Source of the DNA: JACMLD01 sp038207265 | GTDB lineage: Bacteria; Bacteroidota; Bacteroidia; Chitinophagales; Chitinophagaceae | Direction: 5' to 3' | Assembly (NCBI GenBank): GCA_038207265.1 | Contig: JBBQZZ010000003.1 | Location: 310,001 to 374,000 of the forward strand | DNA length: 64,000 nucleotides | Part shown: in pieces, positions 1-8,641 of the stretch | Layout: every line of letters starts with the position of its first letter | Numbering within the stretch: the first letter of the stretch is position 1 | Notes under the pieces: model-generated | Seen by the model: the letters and a program-made list of their open reading frames with translations, nothing else | Told to the model about the DNA's origin: nothing | The model's database searches: none | Program-made: the position numbers and the translations under genes

Positions 1-2
1 TG

Positions 3-1229
3 AGTTATGTCATTTCAAAAATTAATTGCGGGCATACAACTGTAAGGTTTTCAAAAAAATATGCACGCTATGCAGATACAGCCCGGACACCCCAATTTCC
101 ATTGGGAATAAAATTCTGGGATGATACAGCAGTAATTTATACAAATATCAACAGGGGTGATTCTATATTGACACGTGGTACTGTCGTTAAAAGCATCAAT
201 GGCGTTCCAATTAATCTTATCAAGGACAGTCTTTTTAATTATATGGTAATGGATGGATACAGTATCAACCATAAATATCAAACACTAAGTAATCTCGGTA
301 ATTTTGGTGGACTGTACCAGGCAGTTTACGGATTTCCGGGAAAATTTAATATCGGTTATTTAGACACGGCCGGTGAAGAAAAGATTACAACCATCGGATT
401 ATATGATATAAGGAAAGACACCGCTTACCGTAGATTTCTTCGTTCTTTCAAAAGACCATCAAAAAAAGAAAGGAAGCGAAATGGTTTGTTCAATACAAGG
501 AATATCCAGGTAGATACAGCCGGCAGCACGGCCTATATGACGGTTACCACTTTCAGCAATGGCAATAAACTAAAATCATTTTTCCGGCAGAGTTTCCGGT
601 TACTGGATGCACAAAATATTAAACATCTTGTGGTAGATGTTCGTTCGAATGGAGGTGGAAATGTTGAATTATCAGGAAAACTTACCGAATACATTATTGA
701 TCATAAATTTAAGCTGGCAGATTCCTTGTATGCCATTCGCAGACTCAGCAAATACGAGCGCAACATACAAAACAGTTTCGCGGCATTTTTCTTTATGAAT
801 GTGGTTACTAAAATGCGTTCTGATGGAAAATACCATTTTGGTTATTTTGAACGTCATTATTTTAAACCCAAAAAACAACATCATTATAACGGCAATGTAT
901 ATATACTAACGGGTGGTAATTCCTTTTCGGCAACTACATTATTTGCAAATGCATTAAAAGGGCAGTCCAATGTGAAAATAATAGGGGAAGAAACTGGTGG
1001 CGGCGCTTATGGCAATACTGCCTGGTTCATACCCGATGCCACTTTGCCTAACACACATGTACGGTTCCGATTGCCACGTTTTCATATGGTAATGAATAAA
1101 AATTTTCCGAAGAATGGCCGGGGCGTAATACCAGATATTGAAGTAAAACCTTCTGCTGAAGCAATCCGTAAAGGTTACGATGTGAAAGTTGAATTTGTGA
1201 AGAAACTTATCTATGATGGTAAAAAGTAG
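3..1229 (+). CDS. S41 (C-terminal processing/tail-specific) peptidase, 5' end missing
   Basis: The reading frame is open to the left edge of the window with no stop, so the N-terminus (signal peptide and first domain) lies outside. A TTG at 102 is the first possible internal start but is unlikely to be real, because the residues before it (HTTVRFSKKYARYADT) read as ordinary protein. The C-terminal part carries the S41 core: VVDVRSNGGGN around codon 215, then GGNSFSATTLF, whose Ser in FSATT should be the nucleophile, and IIGEETGGGAYG. The end, KNGRGVIPDIEVKPS, is typical of secreted Bacteroidota S41 proteases. Family role: proteolysis in the periplasm or at the cell surface. Its stop abuts the stop of nagA on the other strand with no spacer. 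Substrate unknown. Confidence 0.88.
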   Translation, partial: SYVISKINCGHTTVRFSKKYARYADTARTPQFPLGIKFWDDTAVIYTNINRGDSILTRGTVVKSINGVPINLIKDSLFNYMVMDGYSINHKYQTLSNLGNFGGLYQAVYGFPGKFNIGYLDTAGEEKITTIGLYDIRKDTAYRRFLRSFKRPSKKERKRNGLFNTRNIQVDTAGSTAYMTVTTFSNGNKLKSFFRQSFRLLDAQNIKHLVVDVRSNGGGNVELSGKLTEYIIDHKFKLADSLYAIRRLSKYERNIQNSFAAFFFMNVVTKMRSDGKYHFGYFERHYFKPKKQHHYNGNVYILTGGNSFSATTLFANALKGQSNVKIIGEETGGGAYGNTAWFIPDATLPNTHVRFRLPRFHMVMNKNFPKNGRGVIPDIEVKPSAEAIRKGYDVKVEFVKKLIYDGKK

Positions 1230-2327
1230 TTACCTGATTACCTCCAGCACATTAAATGCTCTATCAAAAACGACCATTTCTGCCTTATAATTTTTTTCTA
1301 TTTTACCCAGGTCACCTGACAGACCAATTACCTTTGCAGGATACAATGAAGCCATTCTCAATGCTTCTTCCAGATCAATACCTGCATGCTCCACACAATT
1401 CTTTACGCCCTTCATCATGGTAAGCGCCGAACCGGATAAAGTTCCATCGGGCAATGTATAACGATCTCCTTTGAATACATGCTGGTATGCGCCTTCGCTG
1501 GTAGCCGCAACTGCATCAGTAATCATAAACAATCTGTCCTGCATTATTTTTTTACTAATGCGCAGAACAGCAAAATCAACATGAATACCATCCGGTACTA
1601 TGCTGCTCATGACTGTCGGGTGATTGTAAATGGCGCCCGGTAAACCTGGTGCCCGGTGTTGCAAAGGCGACATAGCATTGAACAAATGGGTTGCAACCGG
1701 TATTCCACTATCAAATGCCGCGTATGCCTGCTCATAAGTTGCGTTGCTATGCCCGGCAGAAACAACAATTCCATTATCCTGCAATAATTTTATTATTGCA
1801 GGATCACATTGTTCAGGAGCCAGTGTCATTATCTTGATAATACTCTTGCCATGCTCCAATAACATATTTACTTCTTCCAGTGTTGGCTTCTTAATAAAAT
1901 GTTCAACATGGGCTCCTCTTTTAATGGGATTGAGATAAGGTCCTTCCAGGTGCAAACCGGGTAAACCTTTACCACCCTGCTGCAAATATTCTTTCACCAC
2001 TTCAATTCCCTTTAAAAAAACATCTATTGAATTGGTGGCCATTGTAATTACAAACTGGGTGGCACCGCCCGACAAACAATATTCATAAGTTGCTTTGATA
2101 GCTTCTATAGAAATATCCTGTGAAAACATTTTACCATTGCCCCCGTAAATCTGTATATCAATAAAAGCGGGTGCAAGAAAATTTCCTTTCAGATCTATTT
2201 TTTCTGCATCAGCAGGTATGGCATCTGTTGCAATGAGATCGACAATTTTTCCTTCATTGATTAAGACTGCTTTATTCTTGTGCAATGCTGTGCCATCAAA
2301 AACAACTGCGTTGTGAAATGCTTTCAT
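1230..2327 (-). CDS. nagA: N-acetylglucosamine-6-phosphate deacetylase
   Basis: 365 residues, normal length for NagA, which hydrolyses GlcNAc-6-phosphate to glucosamine-6-phosphate and acetate in the cytoplasm during amino-sugar or peptidoglycan recycling. Visible amidohydrolase motifs in order: FIDIQIYGGNG (about 55-65), HLEGPYLNPIKRGAH, SAGHSNATYEQ, THLFNAMSPL, PDGIHVDF and MITDAVAAT, whose Asp corresponds to the catalytic Asp. It starts one base after the stop of the VOC gene, so the two are almost certainly co-transcribed with the upstream nitrilase-family gene. No nagB or sugar transporter is present in the window, so the pathway partner must be elsewhere. Confidence 0.93.
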   Translation of the reverse strand: MKAFHNAVVFDGTALHKNKAVLINEGKIVDLIATDAIPADAEKIDLKGNFLAPAFIDIQIYGGNGKMFSQDISIEAIKATYEYCLSGGATQFVITMATNSIDVFLKGIEVVKEYLQQGGKGLPGLHLEGPYLNPIKRGAHVEHFIKKPTLEEVNMLLEHGKSIIKIMTLAPEQCDPAIIKLLQDNGIVVSAGHSNATYEQAYAAFDSGIPVATHLFNAMSPLQHRAPGLPGAIYNHPTVMSSIVPDGIHVDFAVLRISKKIMQDRLFMITDAVAATSEGAYQHVFKGDRYTLPDGTLSGSALTMMKGVKNCVEHAGIDLEEALRMASLYPAKVIGLSGDLGKIEKNYKAEMVVFDRAFNVLEVIR

Positions 2328-2328
2328 A

Positions 2329-2721
2329 TTATAATTCGTATAATTCTAAAGGTAATCCATCAGGGTCCTGGAAAAAAGTAAATCGTTTCCCTGTCATTGC
2401 GTCTATACGAACAGGCTCCGTAGCTACTCCTTTTCTCAATAAATTTTCAATCGCTTCATCAATATCATCTACTTCAAAAGCGAGGTGGCGCAATCCGCAT
2501 GCTTCAGGATGGGAAGGCCGCATAGCCGGATCGGGAAAGGAGAAAAGTTCAATCTGGTAAACATCATTCACTTTCAAATCCAGTTTATAGGATTCTCTTT
2601 CTTCGCGATAAGTTTCTTCTAATATGCCAAAGTCAAGTACCTGCGTATAAAATTGTTTTGATAATTCATAGTCGCTGCAGATAATTGCGATGTGGTGAAT
2701 GCTGTTAATTCTTAAGCTCAT
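2329..2721 (-). CDS. VOC (glyoxalase/bleomycin-resistance fold) protein, YaeR/GloA2-like
   Basis: 130 residues forming one vicinal-oxygen-chelate module made of two beta-alpha-beta-beta-beta halves. Likely metal ligands are at the expected spacing: His10 (SIHHIA), Glu58 (QIELF), His79 (LRHLAF) and Glu126 (PLELYEL). The sequence resembles the E. coli YaeR type (FYTQVLDF, SFPDPAMRPSHPEACGLRHL), a metal-dependent subgroup of unsettled substrate. It is the middle gene of a three-gene unit, 17 bases after the nitrilase-family gene and one base before nagA. A glyoxalase-like or isomerase activity is inferred from fold only. Confidence 0.85.
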   Translation of the reverse strand: MSLRINSIHHIAIICSDYELSKQFYTQVLDFGILEETYREERESYKLDLKVNDVYQIELFSFPDPAMRPSHPEACGLRHLAFEVDDIDEAIENLLRKGVATEPVRIDAMTGKRFTFFQDPDGLPLELYEL

Positions 2722-2738
2722 TGTATTGATTATTGCTG

Positions 2739-3539
2739 CTATGGTTGCATCGTAAATTTATCGGCATCTTTCCAGAATGGAAATTTATTTCTCACTTCAT
2801 CCAACTTTTCCTTCTGGAGTGTTATAGTAAAAATGTCTTCTGCATTTGCTTTGCTATACATTACTTCTCCAAGCGGATCTATCACCATACTATCACCACT
2901 ATAAATAATTTGATTTCCATCATTTCCTGTTCGATTAACTCCCAGTACATAAGATTGGTTTTCTATGGCCCGTGCCGTTAGCAAAGATTTCCAGGCATGG
3001 ATTCTCCTTTCGGGCCAGTTGGCAACGTAGATCAATACATCATATTCCGGGCCTACTGCATTCTCTTCTGCAGGAGATTGTCGCGCCCACACCGGGAACC
3101 TCAGATCATAACATACCAGCAGGTTTATCTTCCAACCATTAACAGAAGCAATCAATCTTTTGTTGCCAGCAGTATAATGTTCATGCTCACCTGCAAAAGC
3201 AAAGCGGTGTTTTTTATCGTAGGTCCCACACTGGCCGTTGGGTAACATCCAGATAAGACGGTTATAATAATTCCCCTTTTCTTCAATCACCACACTTCCG
3301 GTAAGTATAATTTTTTTTTCAGCCGTTATGCGTTTCATCCAGCTAACGGTAGGACCGTCCATTTTCTCTGCCAGCTTTTTTGGATTCATGCTAAACCCTG
3401 TACTGAACATTTCCGGTAGCACTACTATTTCGGTTTTTTCAGCAATAGCGTTGATCTTTTTTTCAAACATGGAAATATTTGCGGAGCTGTCTTCCCAATG
3501 CAAATCGGATTGTATAATGGTGATAGAGAGTGATGACAT
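2739..3539 (-). CDS. nitrilase-family amidohydrolase, YafV/omega-amidase-like
   Basis: 266 residues from the ATG at 3539. A longer frame begins at 3617, but the family N-terminus (SLSITIIQSDLHWED) starts right after the 3539 ATG, and the extra 26 residues look non-coding. The catalytic triad of the carbon-nitrogen hydrolase family is visible: Glu in VVLPEMFS, Lys in YDKKHRF and Cys in LVCYDLRFPVWAR. The CYDLRFPVW signature is that of YafV/Nit2-type omega-amidases, which hydrolyse 2-oxoglutaramate or 2-oxosuccinamate left by glutamine transaminases. First gene of the unit with the VOC gene and nagA. Substrate assignment is family inference. Confidence 0.88.
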   Translation of the reverse strand: MSSLSITIIQSDLHWEDSSANISMFEKKINAIAEKTEIVVLPEMFSTGFSMNPKKLAEKMDGPTVSWMKRITAEKKIILTGSVVIEEKGNYYNRLIWMLPNGQCGTYDKKHRFAFAGEHEHYTAGNKRLIASVNGWKINLLVCYDLRFPVWARQSPAEENAVGPEYDVLIYVANWPERRIHAWKSLLTARAIENQSYVLGVNRTGNDGNQIIYSGDSMVIDPLGEVMYSKANAEDIFTITLQKEKLDEVRNKFPFWKDADKFTMQP

Positions 3540-3804
3540 AGTAGTTGTATCAAAAGATAAAGTTATGAATTGCTCCAACATAAAGTGAATCATAGTTATG
3601 ATTTTATGGAAGAACAAATTGTTAGCGTTAAAATATAGCTAATGTAAACTTTGCTCATGAGATTCCTATTTATACCCGCAATTGCTATCTTGCTCAAATA
3701 CCGGTCCTTCAATAATGAGGAGCTTTTGTGAAACATCAACTTAATGGATGATTTTTTGTTGTATGAACAATCCGCTTCTTGCAATTACAATCAGATTTTC
3801 TATT

Positions 3805-4479
3805 ATGGTAAAAGATATAGCACAAAAATTTTTAATCTGGCCCGCATCATTGTCGATGTTGCTGACCCTTTTTTCCTGTTCCTTCTCCTCAAAAACTTCA
3901 CGCAGATTATTAAAGGAATCTGCCAAAGCACCCTATGAAATCATTGTGGTGCCGGGCGTACCCTTTGAAAATGGTCAATGGAGTAGTGTGATGAAGGCGA
4001 GGGTCTATTGGGCCAAGTATTTATTCGATAAAGGCATAGCTAAAAACATCATGTTCTCGGGGGCGGCTGTTTACTCGCCCTATTATGAAGCGAAAATTAT
4101 GGCGCTCTATGCAGAGGCGATCGGCATTCCAAAAGAAAATATTTTTACGGAAACCAGGGCAGAACACAGTACAGAAAATATTTATTACTCTTTTAAGAAA
4201 TCAAAAAAACTTGGTTTCTCAAGAATTGCATTGGCGTCTGATCCCTTTCAAACAAAAATGCTGGGCAAGTTTACGCGTAATAAACTCAGTGCCGATATCG
4301 GGTTGATTCCTTTCATTACAGACACCCTCAAAATAATGGAACCAACCATGACTGATCCGGTTATTGATTACCAGCAGGCATTTGAAAAGGATTTTGTGCC
4401 ATTAACGAAACGCCAGGGATTCTGGAAACGGTTTCGGGGAACCATGGGGAAGAATGTGGATGTAAAAGCGTATGACTAA
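3805..4479 (+). CDS. DUF218/YdcF-SanA family protein, putative lipoprotein
   Basis: About 224 residues from the ATG at 3805. Alternatives at 3748 and 3763 would add 14-19 residues ahead of the signal peptide. From 3805 the N-terminus is a lipoprotein signal: basic MVKDIAQK, a hydrophobic run, then LFSC as lipobox, predicting an envelope-anchored protein. The DUF218 core follows: IIVVPGVPFENG, NIMFSGAAVYSP, IFTETRAEHSTENI and ALASDPFQTKM. YdcF/SanA proteins bind nucleotide-like ligands or affect envelope integrity, but no activity is established for this branch. No close same-strand neighbour, so probably monocistronic. Confidence 0.8.
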   Translation: MVKDIAQKFLIWPASLSMLLTLFSCSFSSKTSRRLLKESAKAPYEIIVVPGVPFENGQWSSVMKARVYWAKYLFDKGIAKNIMFSGAAVYSPYYEAKIMALYAEAIGIPKENIFTETRAEHSTENIYYSFKKSKKLGFSRIALASDPFQTKMLGKFTRNKLSADIGLIPFITDTLKIMEPTMTDPVIDYQQAFEKDFVPLTKRQGFWKRFRGTMGKNVDVKAYD

Positions 4480-4872
4480 ATTTTTGTTATTGGTGATTAT
4501 TAAAGATGAGTAGCATCCAATTGCAGGAAATGAATTCTTCATGCTGCTATTTTCGACTTTTGATCAAACCACGGGGTTTTGTCCAAACCCTGGTAGACTG
4601 CAAGATGAAGTGATTGCAAATTAATTTCAAAAAATAATTTGAACTAAGTATCAGTAATCAAACATCAGCGTTTCCATAAACCACCTCATTTTCCGTGAGT
4701 TTTGTTTTTATCGCAGAATATTGGTAACAATGAAATGAACCGATAAAATTTTACAACGGGAAAACATGTTAACTACCATCAGCAAAAAACCTAATCATCA
4801 TATTAATATGCTATCTATAAAAGGATATTGGCTGCATGTATAACCTTATTTTTGCAGCTCAATAAATATTTG
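4480..4872 (+). other. intergenic region between the DUF218 gene and selD
   Basis: 393 bases without a convincing gene. It holds an 8-bp stem with a 5-base loop at 4572-4592 (GGGTTT / AAACCC core) that lacks a T-run and could be a weak terminator, and near its 3' end the selD -7 promoter box at 4847-4854. I found no tRNA-like cloverleaf, in particular no selenocysteine tRNA, and no riboswitch I recognise. Confidence 0.6.
4847..4854 (+). promoter_or_regulatory. selD promoter -7 box (TATTTTTG)
   Basis: Exact match to the Bacteroidota -7 consensus TAnnTTTG, 18 bases before the selD ATG. A TTG at 4828-4830 lies 16 bases upstream, a little closer than the usual -33 spacing. Transcription would begin near 4860, after the alternative TTG start at 4828, which supports the 4873 start. 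Confidence 0.55.
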
Positions 4873-5919
4873 ATGGAACCGACTATTTTTAAACTGACTC
4901 AATATTCTCATGGTGCCGGATGCGGTTGTAAAATTTCGCCCAAAGTGCTGGACCAGATTTTACAAAGCAATATGGCTATGCCGGACAACGATAAACTAAT
5001 TGTTGGAAATCACAGCAAGGATGACGCGGCGGTTTATGATTTGAGCAATGGCACCGCTTTAATTTCCACTACGGATTTTTTTATGCCGATAGTGGATGAT
5101 CCATTTGATTTTGGAAGAATAGCTTCTGCCAATGCCATCAGCGATGTGTATGCCATGGGAGGCAAACCCATTCTGGCTATTGCTATACTGGGATGGCCCA
5201 TCAATACATTACCTGCGCATGTTGCGCAAAAAGTGATTGAAGGGAGCAGAAGTATTTGCGCTGCAGCAGGCATACCATTGGCCGGTGGACATAGCATTGA
5301 TTCTCCCGAACCTATTTTTGGTCTTGCAGTAAATGGACTGGTTGATATCAGCCATATAAAAAAAAATAACGAAGCAAGAGAAGGAGATACATTATTTCTT
5401 ACCAAGCCATTGGGTGTTGGTATTCTAACTACGGCAGAAAAAAAAGGCATATTAAAAGAGGCACATAAGAACATTGCTGCAAAACAAATGATGCAATTGA
5501 ATAAAGTGGGCGAAGCGCTGGGTAAAATAAAAGAAGTATCTGCCATGACTGATGTTACCGGTTTTGGATTGCTGGGTCACCTGGTAGAAATGGCCGAAGG
5601 CAGCGGGTTGAGTGCGGTTATTCATTTTGAAAATATTCCAACCATAACAGACGATCTTAAAGATTATATAAATGAAAAATCAATCCCGGGTGGCACAGTA
5701 AGAAATTGGGACAGTTATGGTGAAAAAATTGGAGTCGTTACCGATTATCAGAAAGCCATTCTTGCAGATCCGCAAACCAGCGGGGGTTTATTGATTGCTG
5801 TTCAATCATCGGGGATAGGTGCAGTCATACAAATTTTAAAGGAATATGGGTTGGAAGAGCGTACTATTTCTATTGGAAAAATGATTGCAAGAGAAGATAA
5901 GCGAATACAAATTGTATAA
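4873..5919 (+). CDS. selD: selenide, water dikinase (selenophosphate synthetase)
   Basis: 348 residues. SelD makes monoselenophosphate, the selenium donor for selenocysteine and 2-selenouridine, from selenide and ATP in the cytoplasm. From the ATG at 4873 the protein aligns with E. coli SelD without gaps at the start: LTQYSHGAGCGCKISPKVL puts Cys17 and Lys20 at the same numbers as the E. coli catalytic residues. Other motifs are TTDFFMPIVDDPFDFGR, NAISDVYAMGGKP, LAGGHSIDSPEPIFG, MTDVTGFGLLGH and DPQTSGGLL. The active-site position is Cys, not selenocysteine. No selA, selB, mnmH/selU or Sec tRNA is in the window, so it stands apart from its users. The small membrane protein gene follows 11 bases later. 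Confidence 0.97.
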   Translation: MEPTIFKLTQYSHGAGCGCKISPKVLDQILQSNMAMPDNDKLIVGNHSKDDAAVYDLSNGTALISTTDFFMPIVDDPFDFGRIASANAISDVYAMGGKPILAIAILGWPINTLPAHVAQKVIEGSRSICAAAGIPLAGGHSIDSPEPIFGLAVNGLVDISHIKKNNEAREGDTLFLTKPLGVGILTTAEKKGILKEAHKNIAAKQMMQLNKVGEALGKIKEVSAMTDVTGFGLLGHLVEMAEGSGLSAVIHFENIPTITDDLKDYINEKSIPGGTVRNWDSYGEKIGVVTDYQKAILADPQTSGGLLIAVQSSGIGAVIQILKEYGLEERTISIGKMIAREDKRIQIV

Positions 5920-5930
5920 ATAAATAAGTT

Positions 5931-6191
5931 ATGCAGCTCAGCACTAACGATTGGATAGGTTTTATCGGTGTCACTATATTGCTATCTGCATTTCTGCTAA
6001 ATATTTTTAATAGAATATCAAGAGATGGACTGTTGTATATAATTATGAATATAGCAGGCGCAGGACTTGCATGTCTTGCATCTTATCTCATTCACTATAT
6101 GCCATTCGTTATTTTGGAAGGCGCATGGATGTTGGTTTCCTTATGGGCGCTGATCAGACTCAACATTTCTAAAGATCGATCAAACCAATAA
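5931..6191 (+). CDS. small membrane protein, CBU_0592-like
   Basis: 86 residues with three hydrophobic segments: WIGFIGVTILLSAFLLNIF, LLYIIMNIAGAGLACLASYLI and MPFVILEGAWMLVSLWALI. The pattern, with a Gly-Ala-Gly-Leu-Ala-Cys turn and an Leu-Glu-Gly-Ala/Thr-Trp motif, fits the small CBU_0592 family of uncharacterised inner-membrane proteins. It follows selD by 11 bases, so co-transcription is likely; a link to selenium is not shown. Its last 12 bases overlap the 3' end of the convergent pterin dehydratase gene. Confidence 0.72.
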   Translation: MQLSTNDWIGFIGVTILLSAFLLNIFNRISRDGLLYIIMNIAGAGLACLASYLIHYMPFVILEGAWMLVSLWALIRLNISKDRSNQ

Positions 6192-6485
6192 TGCATCAAT
6201 CTTTTTTGCGAGTTTGTGATCCTTATCGGTCACAATATCTCCGGCATCATGAGTGTTGAGCCAAATCTCAACTTTATTATACACATTGGTCCATAATGGA
6301 TGATGATCCATCTTTTCTGCTTCTAAAGCCACTCTTGTCATGAAGGCAAATGCTTCAGAAAAATTTTTAAACTCAATCTTTCTGTACAGAGTATTTTTTT
6401 CTTCTTTCCACTGGCTTCCTGCATTTGTGCTGCTGTTTGTAGCGGTTGGAGACAAATGTCTTGCTTCGAAAAAATTATTTTTCAT
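6180..6485 (-). CDS. phhB: 4a-hydroxytetrahydrobiopterin dehydratase (pterin-4a-carbinolamine dehydratase)
   Basis: 101 residues. The enzyme dehydrates the 4a-carbinolamine formed by pterin-dependent aromatic amino-acid hydroxylases, and relatives act in molybdopterin or folate chemistry. The signature EKMDHHPLWTNVYNKVEIWL carries His61, His62 and, further on, His79 (NTHD), the catalytic histidines. The first 25 residues precede the usual family start (WKEE), and no internal Met is available, so this short extension appears real. Last gene of a unit with the IPExxxVDY-like and M28 peptidase genes (gaps 21 and 10 bases). No phenylalanine hydroxylase is in the window. Confidence 0.9.
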   Translation of the reverse strand: MKNNFFEARHLSPTATNSSTNAGSQWKEEKNTLYRKIEFKNFSEAFAFMTRVALEAEKMDHHPLWTNVYNKVEIWLNTHDAGDIVTDKDHKLAKKIDALLV

Positions 6486-6506
6486 ATAAAAAGGTTTAAT
6501 CAGTTT

Positions 6507-6950
6507 TTAAAATATCAGGTGGCCCTTGTTCTTTATTTTTTCATTGGTTAATTCACTTACCATTTGCACTCCATTCATTTCTTTTATTTTACGGCTGATG
6601 TTTTCAAAAGTTTTATCATCTACTGCATCTCCTTTCATGAGCCATAGAAAATCATTGTGCTTGAATTCGGGCAAAAGGTATTCGCCATCAAACTTATTAT
6701 TATACAAATAATGCACCAACGAGCTGTTGGGTTCCGCGTATTCAAACACAGTAAAGAAATAGTTCCGCTTTTTTTTTGTGAGTTGTATTTCAATGCCGTT
6801 GTTTACCCGCAGGTTAAACCGGAACAAATGATTGAGCTGCCAGCAAAACTGGTAATCTTTTATAGGCGCCACAATGCCCAATAGCCGGGAGTCTTCAAAA
6901 AAGCCCTCGGCCATTTCTTCTATATTCAATGTAAGTTTGGAGCCGGACAT
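6507..6950 (-). CDS. IPExxxVDY-like family protein
   Basis: 147 residues from the ATG at 6950. A longer frame from 6998 would overlap the M28 peptidase gene by 38 bases, whereas 6950 leaves a 10-base gap. The segment GIVAPIKDYQFCWQLNHLFRF and the later LPEFKHNDFLWLMKG resemble the Bacteroidota IPExxxVDY family, although the name-giving motif is altered (LPEFKHNDF). Function is unknown; in other Bacteroidota such genes are often found near pyruvate kinase, which is absent here. Sandwiched between the M28 peptidase and pterin dehydratase genes. Confidence 0.65.
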   Translation of the reverse strand: MSGSKLTLNIEEMAEGFFEDSRLLGIVAPIKDYQFCWQLNHLFRFNLRVNNGIEIQLTKKKRNYFFTVFEYAEPNSSLVHYLYNNKFDGEYLLPEFKHNDFLWLMKGDAVDDKTFENISRKIKEMNGVQMVSELTNEKIKNKGHLIF

Positions 6951-6960
6951 CTGCCAGTTT

Positions 6961-8610
6961 TTAGAATTGAACTTCTGATTCGATGGTTTCGTTACCACGT
7001 TTTACTTTTACAATCGTCTTGTCTCCTTTTTTGAACTTACCCAATACCTGCATATAATTTTCTACAGAAAAGACCGGGTATTCCCCTAACTGTATAATCA
7101 CATCACCTGTTTTTAAACCAGCTTTCTGCGCGGGTCTTCCTTCGCTGATGCCATCGGCCCGTACACCATTGCCACTAAAAGCATAATCTGGCATAATCCC
7201 CATCGTAACACTAAACCTGGCAGAAGTGGTGCTTTGCGTTTCCCTTGTTTTAGTAAAAGCGAGTTTGCCTTTGTTATTGGTTTCTTCAATTATTTTATAG
7301 ATGTATTTTACTACCCGGTATTCACCGGTATAATTAATTTTATCTGCATCATCGCTGGGCCGGTGATAATCGCTGTGTAATCCCGTAAAGAAAAATAAAA
7401 CAGGAATGTCTTTTCGATAGAATGAAGTATGATCACTTGGACCGGAACCGCTGCTATCGTACCTGTTAATAATATTTTTATCGCTGCTGATAGTGGTAAA
7501 CAATTGCCCCCAGGTGGGTGAAGTGCCATAACCGCCAACCGTTAATACTTTACTGCTATCGTTCAACCTTCCTACCATATCCATATTGATCATATAATTC
7601 ACTTTGGAAAGATCAACGGTTGGATGTTCTGTAAAATATTTTGACCCAAATAACCCCAGTTCTTCACCGGAAAAAGCAGTGAATAGGTAATTGTTGTTTT
7701 TATATTTTGAAGTTTTCAGCAGTTTGGCCAATTCTATCAAAGCAGCGGTGCCACTGGCATTATCATCCGCACCATTGTGTATCATTTTTTCCGCTCCGCG
7801 GTACATAGAATTGTTATCCTCTCCATAACCCAGGTGATCAAAATGCGCACCGGCAACGATGGTTGTAGCCGCACCGTTGTCGATATAACCAATAACATTA
7901 TGTCCCGTTCTTTTTTTATCTGCAAACACCGCTTTTAATTTGAGTTCCACTGTTGCGGATTCATCACTGAAATATTTTTTTGCAATGGATTTCTGAACAA
8001 AAAAAACTGGAATCAACAGCGGTTCTGTTTTTTCTTTTGGATCAAAGATAAATCCATCTTCTTTTGTACCAGAATTATAAACGATTAATGACGAAGCTTT
8101 TTTCTTTGCTGCATCTTTTTCCTGGTCGATGACATAAGCTTTGACATCAAAGTGCGGGTTGTCTTTATTATTTTCCAGTTCTTCTTTCAAATCCAAAAAC
8201 CAGGGTTGTCCGTTTTCACGCAAAGCAACAGAGGGGGCAGATTCAATTAATTTATCGGGTGAACCCATGAAAGGAAAGTAATCAGTTGTTTTTAACTCAG
8301 CACCATTAATGAAAAGAAAACTGTTTTTGCTGATCTCTTTTCCATCATTGATATCAAAAGGCTGGAACCAACTACTATCTCCTTTGGGTTGAAGACCTGC
8401 TTTTTCAAATTGACCCGCTATATAATCCATGGCCAATTTTTCTCCATTGGTTCCGGCACGCCGGCCCTCCAGTTTATCGTCGGCAAGAAAATGAACATGT
8501 GCCTCCAGGTTAGCAACAACTGCTTTGTCTGCTTTCTTTAGTTTTTGTGCATTGGAAAAGTTGCTGATTAAAAAGAAGAGCAACAGGGAAGCAATGGTCT
8601 TTCGAATCAT
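6961..8610 (-). CDS. secreted M28-family zinc aminopeptidase with PA insert and C-terminal PDZ domain
   Basis: 549 residues. The ATG at 8610 gives a clear signal peptide (MIRKTIASLLLFFLISNFSNA); a TAnnTTTG box lies just upstream and excludes the longer frame from 8649. M28 zinc ligands are in place: His256 (AGAHFDHLG), Asp282 (NGADDNASG), Glu316/Glu317 (FSGEELGL), Asp344 (NMDMVGR) and His416 (SDYHRPSD). Residues about 110-230 form a protease-associated insert, and 465-549 a PDZ domain (GISEGRPAQKAGLKTGDVI) typical of Bacteroidota M28 enzymes. Role: extracytoplasmic peptide degradation. First gene of a three-gene unit with two cytoplasmic proteins. Confidence 0.93.
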   Translation of the reverse strand: MIRKTIASLLLFFLISNFSNAQKLKKADKAVVANLEAHVHFLADDKLEGRRAGTNGEKLAMDYIAGQFEKAGLQPKGDSSWFQPFDINDGKEISKNSFLFINGAELKTTDYFPFMGSPDKLIESAPSVALRENGQPWFLDLKEELENNKDNPHFDVKAYVIDQEKDAAKKKASSLIVYNSGTKEDGFIFDPKEKTEPLLIPVFFVQKSIAKKYFSDESATVELKLKAVFADKKRTGHNVIGYIDNGAATTIVAGAHFDHLGYGEDNNSMYRGAEKMIHNGADDNASGTAALIELAKLLKTSKYKNNNYLFTAFSGEELGLFGSKYFTEHPTVDLSKVNYMINMDMVGRLNDSSKVLTVGGYGTSPTWGQLFTTISSDKNIINRYDSSGSGPSDHTSFYRKDIPVLFFFTGLHSDYHRPSDDADKINYTGEYRVVKYIYKIIEETNNKGKLAFTKTRETQSTTSARFSVTMGIMPDYAFSGNGVRADGISEGRPAQKAGLKTGDVIIQLGEYPVFSVENYMQVLGKFKKGDKTIVKVKRGNETIESEVQF

Positions 8611-8633
8611 AGTGGGATAGTTAATAGTACATG

Positions 8634-8641
8634 CAAAGTTA
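8634..8641 (-). promoter_or_regulatory. M28 peptidase promoter -7 box (TAACTTTG)
   Basis: Exact TAnnTTTG on the minus strand, 23 bases upstream of the chosen ATG at 8610. No clear TTG at the -33 spacing. It lies downstream of the alternative ATG at 8649, which therefore could not be in the transcript. Confidence 0.5.

Noticed and set aside
4480..4872. Selenocysteine tRNA or other RNA gene next to selD
   Set aside because: No long acceptor/cloverleaf structure or CCA-like end is seen; only a short 8-bp hairpin without T-run.
5370..5420. Possible in-frame selenocysteine (TGA) codons in genes of the window
   Set aside because: No reading frame needs a TGA to be read through; SelD itself uses Cys.
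6951..6998. Overlap or fusion of the IPExxxVDY-like gene with the M28 peptidase gene
   Set aside because: The overlap disappears with the better ATG at 6950, which matches the family start.
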